Assembly: GCA_008123405.1 (NCBI GenBank)
Contig: VSSA01000001.1
Coordinates: 372,001-436,000 of the forward strand
Reading direction: 5' to 3'
DNA: 64,000 nucleotides
Source: Nocardioides sp. BGMRC 2183
GTDB lineage: Bacteria; Actinomycetota; Actinomycetes; Propionibacteriales; Nocardioidaceae
Under the pieces are notes generated by a model. That model did not search any database. It was not told the DNA's origin and saw only the letters and a program-made list of their open reading frames with translations. The position numbers and the translations under genes were made by a program. The number at the start of each line of letters is the position of its first letter. Within the stretch, counting starts at the first letter, position 1. This document shows positions 16,082 through 25,755 of this stretch, piece after piece.

Positions 16082-16581
16082 GCCGCACCAGCGCACGCCG
16101 CCGGGTCGCCCTGGTCCTCTTCGTCCTCTTCATCGTCTTCCCGCTGGTCGAGCTCTACGTCCTGATCCAGGTCGGCGAGCTGATCGGAGTCTGGCCGACC
16201 ATCGCGCTGCTGGTTCTCGACAGCATCGTCGGCACCTGGCTGATGAAGCGCGAAGGCGCGCGCGCCTGGCACGCGATGCGGGAGCGGCTGGACACCGGCC
16301 GGATGCCCGGACGTGAGGTCGCCGACGGCGCTCTGGTGGTGATGGGTGGGGCGTTGATGCTCAGTCCCGGTTTCGTCACCGATGTCTTCGGCATCCTGCT
16401 GATCCTGCCGTTGACCCGGCCACTCTTCCGCCGCCTGCTGATGTCGTACGCCGCCGGACGGGTGATGGTCACCGTCAACGGGGCTGCTGCGGGCGGGCCG
16501 CGTCGTGGCCCGGACAGCACTCACCCCGGAGCCGCCGGCGATGCGGTGGTCCGGGGTGAGGTGATCGACGACGGGCCGTGA
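16078..16581 (+). CDS. fxsA: FxsA family membrane protein
   Basis: A 167-residue integral membrane protein with FPLVELYVLIQVGELIGVWP, LMKREGARAW and GALMLSPGFVTDVFGILLIL, the conserved FxsA pattern. In E. coli FxsA overproduction relieves F-plasmid exclusion of phage T7; its normal role is unknown. The ATG overlaps the ppm1 stop by four bases. The same neighbours occur around Rv2053c in mycobacteria. Confidence 0.88.
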   Translation: MSRTSARRRVALVLFVLFIVFPLVELYVLIQVGELIGVWPTIALLVLDSIVGTWLMKREGARAWHAMRERLDTGRMPGREVADGALVVMGGALMLSPGFVTDVFGILLILPLTRPLFRRLLMSYAAGRVMVTVNGAAAGGPRRGPDSTHPGAAGDAVVRGEVIDDGP

Positions 16582-16606
16582 CCCGCGTCGTACGGTCGTG
16601 AGGTGA

Positions 16607-16630
16607 CCGGCGCGATCAGGCGCGCGCCGG
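16607..16630. terminator. hairpin between convergent fxsA and rbpA
   Basis: CCGGCGCG (16607-16614) and CGCGCCGG (16623-16630) pair around an 8-base loop. The dyad spans the rbpA stop and its last codons and could end transcription from either side. Confidence 0.4.
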
Positions 16631-17002
16631 CTTGCGCTTCTTGCTCGGCCGGTGCAGGTGCGCCGGACCGATCTCGCCGCCACGGAGCAGCTCGAGACGC
16701 TCGGTGAGGATCTCCTCGAGCTCCTTCTCCGACCGACGCTCCAGCAACATGTCCCAGTGGGTGCGCTGCGGCTTGTCGGCCTTCTCCTCGCGCTGGATAC
16801 CGGCGGTGCTCTCCGCCTCGACCCCGCAACGCGGGCACTCCCAGACCGCCGGGACCTCGGCCTCGACCGACATGGTGATCTCGAACTCGTGTCCCTGTGC
16901 GCAGCGGTATCCGACCTGCTGGCGGGCCGCGAACTCGATACCGCGCTCGTCCTCGAAGGACTGGCCACCCAAGCGGGCGCCTCGCAACGTACGTTCGGCC
17001 AT
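16616..17002 (-). CDS. rbpA: RNA polymerase-binding protein RbpA
   Basis: This 128-residue actinobacteria-specific factor binds RNA polymerase and the principal sigma factor and stabilises open complexes. It shows the N-terminal MAERTLRGARLGGQS tail, the core with two Cys pairs (YRCAQGHEF and WECPRCG), a basic linker and the sigma-interacting helix EKELEEILTERLELL. A ribosome site GGAGGT (17007-17012) fixes the start at ATG 17002 rather than ATG 17014, which would overlap that site. Confidence 0.95.
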   Translation of the reverse strand: MAERTLRGARLGGQSFEDERGIEFAARQQVGYRCAQGHEFEITMSVEAEVPAVWECPRCGVEAESTAGIQREEKADKPQRTHWDMLLERRSEKELEEILTERLELLRGGEIGPAHLHRPSKKRKPARA

Positions 17003-17132
17003 CTCTACCTCCAAGCCCCAACAATGAGAGCGGGGGACCCGTCGCCGGGGGATCTCCCCGATCAGCTGAGGACGAGTCTCCTCATCTCTACAACGCTACC
17101 CGCCCCGGAAAGGTTGCAAAGAGGGACGAAGG

Positions 17133-18554
17133 TCACTTCTGTGCGACCCGAGCGTCCGCATCGGCCTCCGGCTTGACCAAGGTGACCAGCAACGTGAGGC
17201 CCAGCAGCACCACCGCGATGATGCCCAGGATGCCGAAGTACTCGGCGTCGTCGGTGTCGGTGACGCCGGTGATGGCGGCACCGAGCCAGATCGCACCGGC
17301 GAACGCGGCCGGAGCCATGAAGCTGACGGCGCGGCCGGTGGTGGCGTAGAGGCCGAACACCTGGCCCTCCCGACCGGGCGGGATGAGCCGCCACAGGTAG
17401 GAGCGAGACGCCGACTGCGCGGGCCCGACGAAGATGCAGAGCAGCAGTCCGAAGGCCCAGAAGACCCCGGTGCCGCCGTCGTGGAGGAAGAAGATCACCA
17501 CTCCCGCGATCACCATCGAGACCAGCGAGATCACGATCACCCGCTTGGCGCCCAATGCGTCGTCCAGGAAGCCGAATCCGATCGTGGCCAGGCCGGCGAC
17601 GACGTTGGCGGCGATGCCGAAGATGATCACGCCACCGTCGGTGAAACCGAAGACGTTCGCGGCGATCACCGCGCCGAAGGTGAAGACCCCGGCCAGGCCG
17701 TCCCGGAACACCGCGGAGGCGAGCAGGAACCACACCGTGCTCCGGTCGCTGCGCCATAGGTCCGCGATGCTCGCGAAGAGCAGCTTGTACGACGCCAGCA
17801 CCCCGATCCGCGTCCGATCCCCTCGGGCGGGCCGGTCGCCGTCACGCAGCGTGAGCAGGACCGGGATCGAGAAGATCGCGGTCCACAGCGCGCAGAGCAG
17901 CATCGTGACCCGGACGTCCATCGCGTCCTCGTCGCTGACCCCGAACAGCCCGACCTCCGGTGAGATCAGGCCGAAGTAGACGATCAGCAGCAGGACGATC
18001 CCGCCGATGTAGCCCAGGCCCCAGCCGAGCCCGGAGACCCGCCCGACGGTCGCTCTCGTGGAGACGTCGCTCAGCATGGCGTTGTAGTTCACCGAGGCGA
18101 ACTCGAAGAAGACGTTGCCGGCAGCGAGCAGCAGCAGACCGAGCCAGAGATAGGACTCGTCGGGCTGGACGAAGAACATGCCCGCGGAGGCCACGATCAC
18201 CAGCAGCGTGTTGACCCCGAGCCAGAAGCCGCGCCGCCCGGAGCGGTCCGCTCGCTGCCCGGTGAGTGGCGCGAAGAGGGCCACCAGCACACCGGCTCCG
18301 GCCAGCGCCCAGCCGAGCTTGGAGGAGGCGCCGTCGCCGAAGGAGTCAGAGGTGATGTAGACGCTGAAAACGAACGTGGTGATCACCGCGTTGAACGCCG
18401 CCGACCCCCAGTCCCACAAGCCCCAGGCGTAGACCGGCCAGCCGAACCTCTCGCGGCCGCCAGCGGGTGACCCCAGCTCCGCGATCCCGGCCGGATCGTC
18501 CGGCGAGAAGGCCGCCGACTCCCCGGCTCCGCCTGACTGCTGGTCGTTGCTCAT
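17133..18554 (-). CDS. MFS transporter, UMF1/Atg22-like
   Basis: The 473-residue protein has about twelve membrane helices and the Atg22-like MFS segments YAWGLWDWGSAAFNAVITTF and SVNYNAMLSDV. Members of this family export amino acids or related solutes in eukaryotic vacuoles; bacterial substrates are unknown. A strong GGGGAGGGG lies 4 bases before ATG 18554, which decides the start. The ATG overlaps the stop of the GDPD gene, so it is the last gene of a three-gene minus-strand operon. Confidence 0.85.
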   Translation of the reverse strand: MSNDQQSGGAGESAAFSPDDPAGIAELGSPAGGRERFGWPVYAWGLWDWGSAAFNAVITTFVFSVYITSDSFGDGASSKLGWALAGAGVLVALFAPLTGQRADRSGRRGFWLGVNTLLVIVASAGMFFVQPDESYLWLGLLLLAAGNVFFEFASVNYNAMLSDVSTRATVGRVSGLGWGLGYIGGIVLLLIVYFGLISPEVGLFGVSDEDAMDVRVTMLLCALWTAIFSIPVLLTLRDGDRPARGDRTRIGVLASYKLLFASIADLWRSDRSTVWFLLASAVFRDGLAGVFTFGAVIAANVFGFTDGGVIIFGIAANVVAGLATIGFGFLDDALGAKRVIVISLVSMVIAGVVIFFLHDGGTGVFWAFGLLLCIFVGPAQSASRSYLWRLIPPGREGQVFGLYATTGRAVSFMAPAAFAGAIWLGAAITGVTDTDDAEYFGILGIIAVVLLGLTLLVTLVKPEADADARVAQK

Positions 18555-19336
18555 CGGTCCCCTCCCCGTGACGACCACCATTGGCCGCGCTCCGTGAGGA
18601 CATCCTTGAGCAGATCAGTGCGGTCGGTGAAGAGGCCATCCACACCGAGATCGAGAAGTTCGTTCATCTCGGCCGGGTCGTCGACGGTCCACACGTGCAC
18701 CTGGACGCCGTTGGCGTGGGCGCGACGCAACAGGCCGGCGGTGACCAGGCGCAATGGCCCACGCCTGACCGGGAGCTGAAGGGCGGCGCAGCGTCTGCTG
18801 GTGAGACGTCGGGCGATGCCGGCGGTGGGGGAGAAGCGGTAGGCCAGGATCTCCCAGGGATGGGCAGCGGTCGGGACCGTGCTGGGGGTACGCCGTCGGA
18901 ACTCGCGGATCCGGCGGATCGAGAACGACCCGACCAGCACCCGGTCGGCGAGCCCGTGGGCGGCGACGTACCGGGCCAGGGCGTCGGCGGCGCGCTCGCT
19001 CTTGAGGTCGATGTTGAACCGTGCCAGCGGGAAGGCCTCGACCAGCTCGGCGAACGTGGGGATCGGCTCACGCTGCGCGATCCGCAGGCGTCGTACCTGG
19101 GCCAGGGTGAGCGCGCTGATCGCACCGGTGCCGTCGGTGACCCTGTCGAGGATCTCGTCGTGGAAGGCCAGCAGCACGCCGTCGCGGGTGACGTGGACGT
19201 CGGTCTCCAGGTAGTCGTAGCCGAGCTCCCAGGCGTGCTGGAACGCGGTGAGGGTGTTCTCCAGTCCGTCGATCTCCGGGTGGGTGGCGCCACCCCGGTG
19301 GGCGAAGGCCAGCACCCGGCCGGCGGGCAGATACAT
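18551..19336 (-). CDS. glycerophosphodiester phosphodiesterase
   Basis: A 261-residue GDPD-fold enzyme with the catalytic His pair (FAHRGG near the N-terminus and LAFHDEILDR further on), the metal-binding LETDVHVTRDG and the terminal HVWTVDDPAEMNELL and VDGLFTDR. It hydrolyses glycerophosphodiesters to glycerol-3-phosphate and an alcohol. There is no signal peptide, so it is probably cytosolic. It lies 17 bases after the MurA-like gene and overlaps the transporter by four bases. Confidence 0.9.
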   Translation of the reverse strand: MYLPAGRVLAFAHRGGATHPEIDGLENTLTAFQHAWELGYDYLETDVHVTRDGVLLAFHDEILDRVTDGTGAISALTLAQVRRLRIAQREPIPTFAELVEAFPLARFNIDLKSERAADALARYVAAHGLADRVLVGSFSIRRIREFRRRTPSTVPTAAHPWEILAYRFSPTAGIARRLTSRRCAALQLPVRRGPLRLVTAGLLRRAHANGVQVHVWTVDDPAEMNELLDLGVDGLFTDRTDLLKDVLTERGQWWSSRGGDR

Positions 19337-19353
19337 CGCTGGCGTCCGCGCGC

Positions 19354-20898
19354 TCAGATGTCCCGGAAGGTCTCGATGTCCGCCCCGAGCGAGCTCAGGC
19401 GCGCGGCGAGGTCCTCATAACCGCGGTGGATCACGTAGGTGCCGCGCAGCACCGAGGTGCCCTTGCTGGCCAGCATCGCCAGCAGCACCACGACCGCGGG
19501 ACGCAGCGCCGGCGGGCACATCAGCTCCGCGCCCGTCCAGGAGGTCGGTCCCTCGATCATCACCCGGTGCGGGTCGAGCAGGGTGACCCGTCCGCCGAGC
19601 TTGTTGAGCTCGGTGAGGTAGATCGCCCGGTTGTCATAGACCCAGTCGTGCAGGTGGGTGGCCCCGTCGGCGACCGCGGCGATGACCGCGAAGAACGGCA
19701 GGTTGTCGATGTTGAGGCCGGGGAACGGCATCGGGTGGATCTTGTCCCGCGGCGCCACCATGTCCGAGGGCAGCGTGCGAAGGTCGACGAGTCGGGTCCG
19801 GCCGTTCGCGGCGAGGTACTCCTCGCTGAGCTCGTAGCGGAAGCCCATCTCCTCCAGCACGGCGAGCTCGATCTCGAGGAACTCGATCGGCGCGCGTCGT
19901 ACCGTGATCTCCGAGCGCGTCACGATCGCCGCGGCGATCAGCGACATCGCCTCGATCGGGTCCTCGCTGGGGGCGTAGTCGACGTCGACGTCGATCTCCT
20001 TGACGCCGGTGACCCGGAGCGTGGTGGTGCCGATGCCCTCCACCTCGACGCCGAGCGCCTGCAGGTAGAAGCAGAGGTCCTGGACCATGTAGTTCGAGGA
20101 GGCGTTGCGGATGGTGGTGGTGCCCGGGTGCAGGGCCGCCGCCATCAGGGCGTTCTCGGTGACGGTGTCGCCCCGCTCGGTGAGCACGATCGCCCGCTCC
20201 GGCACGATCGCCCGGTTGACCTGGCCGTGATACCAGCCGTCGGTCGCCTTGACCTCCAGACCGAACGGACGCAGCGCGGCCATGTGCGGCTCGACGGTGC
20301 GGGTGCCGAGGTTGCAGCCTCCGGCGTAGGGCAGCTCGAAGGAGTCCGCGCGGTGCAGCAACGGACCGAGGAACATCAGCACCGACCGCGTACGACGTGC
20401 CGCCTCCTCGTCGATGTCGGTCAGGTCCAGGTCGCGGGGCGGAATGATCTCGAGGTCGTTGTCCTCGTTCATCCAGCGGGTCTGCACACCGAGGCTGGAG
20501 AGGACCTCGAGGAGACGGTTGACCTCCTCGATCCGAGCGACCTTGCGCAGCGTGGTCCGCCCGCGGTTCAACAGCGAGGCGCAGAGCAGCGCGACTCCGG
20601 CGTTCTTCGAGGTCTTGACGTCGATCTCACCGCGCAGGGTGGTGGGTCCCTTCACCCGCAGGTGCGTCGGGCCGGCACCGAGCGCGACGATCTCGGAGTC
20701 GAGCGCCGAGCCGATCCGCGCGAGCATCTCCAGGGACAGGTTCTGGTGTCCCTTCTCGATCCGGTTGACCGCGCTCTGACTGGTACTGAGCCGGTCGGCG
20801 AGCTGCGCTTGGGTGAGCCCGCGGTGCTTGCGGGCGTCGCGGATCAGGTTGCCGATCCGCCCCTTGTAGTCCGGTGAACCCTCCGAGTACGCGTTCAT
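19354..20898 (-). CDS. MurA-like enolpyruvyl transferase fused to an XRE helix-turn-helix
   Basis: The 514-residue protein begins with a Cro/C1 helix-turn-helix (LIRDARKHRGLTQAQLADRL then TSQSAVNRIEKGHQN, about residues 15-60). A complete EPSP-synthase/MurA fold follows. The MurA Lys-Asn pair is seen in KTSKNAGVALL and the active-site loop keeps its Cys in YAGGCNLGTRTVEPH. MurA adds enolpyruvate to UDP-GlcNAc in peptidoglycan synthesis, but this fused form looks like a second, regulated or regulatory paralogue. ATG 20898 is chosen; GTG 20916 is possible. Confidence 0.82.
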   Translation of the reverse strand: MNAYSEGSPDYKGRIGNLIRDARKHRGLTQAQLADRLSTSQSAVNRIEKGHQNLSLEMLARIGSALDSEIVALGAGPTHLRVKGPTTLRGEIDVKTSKNAGVALLCASLLNRGRTTLRKVARIEEVNRLLEVLSSLGVQTRWMNEDNDLEIIPPRDLDLTDIDEEAARRTRSVLMFLGPLLHRADSFELPYAGGCNLGTRTVEPHMAALRPFGLEVKATDGWYHGQVNRAIVPERAIVLTERGDTVTENALMAAALHPGTTTIRNASSNYMVQDLCFYLQALGVEVEGIGTTTLRVTGVKEIDVDVDYAPSEDPIEAMSLIAAAIVTRSEITVRRAPIEFLEIELAVLEEMGFRYELSEEYLAANGRTRLVDLRTLPSDMVAPRDKIHPMPFPGLNIDNLPFFAVIAAVADGATHLHDWVYDNRAIYLTELNKLGGRVTLLDPHRVMIEGPTSWTGAELMCPPALRPAVVVLLAMLASKGTSVLRGTYVIHRGYEDLAARLSSLGADIETFRDI

Positions 20899-21007
20899 GC
20901 GACGACGGTAACTCACATATGAGATACCGCAACATCGTCACGTCCGGCGTGTCGCCGGCCGGGGGAGCGGGGGCACGGCCGAGGGAGCCGTGCCCGCCTC
21001 ACCCTGC

Positions 21008-21013
21008 CAGGAT
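21008..21013 (+). promoter_or_regulatory. -10 box CAGGAT of the MDR dehydrogenase gene (leaderless)
   Basis: CAGGAT ends 6 bases before ATG 21020 with no ribosome site between. Confidence 0.5.
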
Positions 21014-21019
21014 GCAGTC

Positions 21020-22036
21020 ATGCGCGCCACCACCATCCACGCCCCTGGCGACATCCGCGTCACCGAGGTGCCCGATCCTGTCCTGAAACGGCCGACCGAC
21101 GCCATCGTGCGGGTCACCGCCGGATGCGTCTGCGGCTCCGACCTGTGGCCCTATCGCGGGGAGAACCCGATCAAGGCCGGCGCGACGATCGGGCACGAGT
21201 GCATCGGCGTGGTCGAGGAGATCGGCGACGAGGTCACCACCGTGCGGCCCGGCGACTTCGTGGTCGTGCCGTTCTGCCACTGCGACAACACCTGCGCCCA
21301 CTGTCGGGCGGGCATGCAGTCGGCCTGCGTCAACCTCGGCATCACCTCCAGCGGCCAAGCCGAGCTGGCGCGGGTGAACCAGGCCGACGGCAGCCTGGTG
21401 GCGCTCCCGGAGGCACCGCCGGAGGACCTCGTCGCCTCCGTGCTCACCCTTGCCGACGTGATGCCGACCGGATGGCACGCGGCCGTCTCCGCCGGCGTCG
21501 CGCCGGGCAGCACCGCGGTCGTCGTCGGCGACGGCGCGGTCGGCCTGTGTGGCGTCCTCGCGGCCGTGACCATGGGAGCGGAGAAGGTGATCGCGATGTC
21601 CCGCCACGCGTCACGGCAGGAGGTCGCCACCGCGTTCGGCGCCACCCACGTCGTCGCCGAACGCGGAGCGGACGGGATCGCCGCGGTGCGCGAGATCACC
21701 GACGGCGTCGGCGCCGACGCCGTGTTGGAGTGCGTCGGCACCAACGACGCGATGACCACGGCGATCGAGGTCGCCCGCCCCGGCGGCGGCGTCGGGTTCG
21801 TGGGCGTGCCGCACGGGGTCGAGCTGCCGGTCGGCACCCTGTTCTCCCGCAACGTCGGGCTGCGCGGCGGCATGGCGCCGGTACGACGCTACCTGCCCGA
21901 GCTGCTCGACCTGGTGCTCGAGCGTCGGATCGACCCCGGCCGCGTCTTCGACCTGACCCTGCCCCTCGAGCAGGCGGCCGAGGGCTACCGCGCGATGGAC
22001 GAGCGGCGGGCGATCAAGGTGTTGCTCCGGCCCTGA
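21020..22036 (+). CDS. zinc-dependent medium-chain alcohol dehydrogenase
   Basis: This 338-residue MDR enzyme shows the catalytic zinc ligands (AGCVCGSDLWPYRG and GATIGHECIGVVEEIG) and a Cys-rich structural-zinc lobe (CHCDNTCAHCRAGMQSAC). The Rossmann motif is VVVGDGAVGLCG. It oxidises an alcohol or reduces an aldehyde with NAD(P); the substrate is unknown. ATG 21020 is preferred over TTG/ATG positions upstream because of the adjoining -10 box. Its 3' end overlaps the convergent META lipoprotein gene by 23 bases. Confidence 0.87.
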   Translation: MRATTIHAPGDIRVTEVPDPVLKRPTDAIVRVTAGCVCGSDLWPYRGENPIKAGATIGHECIGVVEEIGDEVTTVRPGDFVVVPFCHCDNTCAHCRAGMQSACVNLGITSSGQAELARVNQADGSLVALPEAPPEDLVASVLTLADVMPTGWHAAVSAGVAPGSTAVVVGDGAVGLCGVLAAVTMGAEKVIAMSRHASRQEVATAFGATHVVAERGADGIAAVREITDGVGADAVLECVGTNDAMTTAIEVARPGGGVGFVGVPHGVELPVGTLFSRNVGLRGGMAPVRRYLPELLDLVLERRIDPGRVFDLTLPLEQAAEGYRAMDERRAIKVLLRP

Positions 22037-22865
22037 GCCTGAGCTGCAGCCCCTGACTCCCGTCCGGGGTGGTGAGAGTGAGCGTGCCGTCGGCCACCTC
22101 GAACGTCGGGGACGACTCCAGCACCTCGAGGATCTGCCGCTCGACCTTCGCCTTCGCCGGAGGACAACCCTTCTTGGTGATCGCGACCGACTCCGTCTCC
22201 CAGGACTGGCCGGCCACCGCGACCACCGCGCGACCGGTGTTGCAGCCGGTGTCGACCCCCACCTCGCCATCCGCCACGGTCAGCGTTGCGTCGTAGTCAC
22301 CCGCCGCGGCCGAGGCGGTGTCGTCCTGCGCCCGCGTCAGCGCCTCCAGTTCCCAGGTGCCGTTCAGGTCGTCCGCGCTCACGTCGGCCTGGGCCTCGGG
22401 GAGCTCGAGTCGGTCCTGGCCCGAGGTCAGCACCAACACGTCCTGGTCCAGCTCGATCGACGGCTCGGAGGAGAGGAACTCCCCGAGCCACGCGTCCAGG
22501 TCCATCAGCTCCTGCGCGCATCCCATGTCGGTGCTCGCCTGATCCTCGACGGTGAGCGTGCCGTCAGCGATGGCAGCGATGCCGCCCACGCCGTTGCACC
22601 CACCGGCCACGGCGATGCGGTCACCGTCGAAGGTGACCTGCACGGCGAGGTCACCCGCGTCGTCGAGCGTGGTGGATCGAATACTGCCGCCGGCACCGTC
22701 CCGGCCGGCGGCGAAGGTCCGGCCGTCGAGGTCGGACAGCTCCAGATCGGTGGGAGCGCTCCCGCTCGGGTCCTGCGCGCTCTGCTCGCTCCCGCACGCG
22801 GCCAACGGCAGCAGCACGGCCGTGACGGCCAGGACGCCCAGGGATCGTCTGATGGTCTTGGTCAT
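22014..22865 (-). CDS. lipoprotein with two META/HslJ-like domains
   Basis: The 283-residue precursor has a lipoprotein signal peptide ending in LPLAAC, so it is anchored outside the membrane. Two copies of a META-type domain follow: the first with VAGGCNGVGGI and the second with VDTGCNTGRAVV. Each keeps the Gly-Cys-Asn motif. META-domain proteins such as HslJ are linked to stress or inhibitor tolerance, but no reaction is known. The 3' end overlaps the dehydrogenase gene. Confidence 0.85.
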   Translation of the reverse strand: MTKTIRRSLGVLAVTAVLLPLAACGSEQSAQDPSGSAPTDLELSDLDGRTFAAGRDGAGGSIRSTTLDDAGDLAVQVTFDGDRIAVAGGCNGVGGIAAIADGTLTVEDQASTDMGCAQELMDLDAWLGEFLSSEPSIELDQDVLVLTSGQDRLELPEAQADVSADDLNGTWELEALTRAQDDTASAAAGDYDATLTVADGEVGVDTGCNTGRAVVAVAGQSWETESVAITKKGCPPAKAKVERQILEVLESSPTFEVADGTLTLTTPDGSQGLQLRLRAGATP

Positions 22866-22941
22866 GTGTGTGACACCTCCGCCGATCGGACGCGGCGGCC
22901 GCGCTGCCGGTTCCAGGTCCGGGCAAGAAAAGTTCGGTCGG

Positions 22942-23082
22942 TCAGTGGGCCGGGCTGTGTTCCTGCCGTGCCTGCGCGCGACGGCCGGTGCGTCCAGCCA
23001 CGTAGACCAGGGCGAAGAGTCCTCCGAGGGCGGCCACGGCGGCGAGCGCCAGCAGCACCATGATGAGCAGCGTGATCTCCAT
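22942..23082 (-). CDS. 46-residue single-span membrane peptide
   Basis: A short reading frame starts at ATG 23082 and ends at TGA 22944-22942. Its product begins MEITLLIMVLLALAAVAALG, continues as one hydrophobic helix of about 28 residues, then has a basic stretch (AGRTGRRAQARQ) and a short polar end. This is the positive-inside arrangement of a one-pass membrane peptide. The gene lies 76 bases upstream of the META lipoprotein gene on the same strand. The function is unknown; the hydrophobic-basic design argues against chance. Confidence 0.6.
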   Translation of the reverse strand: MEITLLIMVLLALAAVAALGGLFALVYVAGRTGRRAQARQEHSPAH

Positions 23083-23232
23083 GGCCGCAGACTCTGACAT
23101 GATCTGCGTCACATTTCACCTACCTGTCCGCGGCGCGGCGTCGCGGGTGCCCTGAGAGATGTCACAACCGCCCGGGTTCGTACGTCATCAGGGTGGCGGG
23201 CCGACCGCGCGAGCGGTGTCGCCGGTGCTCGC

Positions 23233-23238
23233 TAACCT
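23233..23238 (+). promoter_or_regulatory. -10 box TAACCT of the uvrA-like gene
   Basis: TAACCT lies 28 bases before ATG 23267, leaving a short leader with a GGACGGAGA ribosome site. Confidence 0.5.
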
Positions 23239-23266
23239 GACCCCTCGACCCACGGACGGAGAACCG

Positions 23267-25617
<2,351 letters not shown>

Positions 25618-25633
<16 letters not shown>

Positions 25634-25755
25634 TTGCTCGTCGTCTCCGCCGCATAGTGGCGGTAGAGGAAGTACGCCGCCAGCGCGTTGAGCAGGTGCC
25701 ACACCGCGTGTCCCTGGAGCAGCGAGTCCGGATCACACTCATCCGCCGTGCGAGG
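25618..25755 (-). pseudogene. C-terminal remnant of a ceramidase-like (CREST family) gene
   Basis: Directly after the helR stop, and in the same frame, the sequence encodes ECDPDSLLQGHAVWHLLNAL and then AAYFLYRHYA before a stop at 25620-25618. The HAVWH motif in a membrane helix matches the zinc-binding HAxWH of alkaline ceramidases. There is no start codon or ribosome site, so only the last 45 or so residues of the ancestral gene remain. The fragment runs 16 bases into the 3' end of the uvrA-like gene. Confidence 0.55.
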
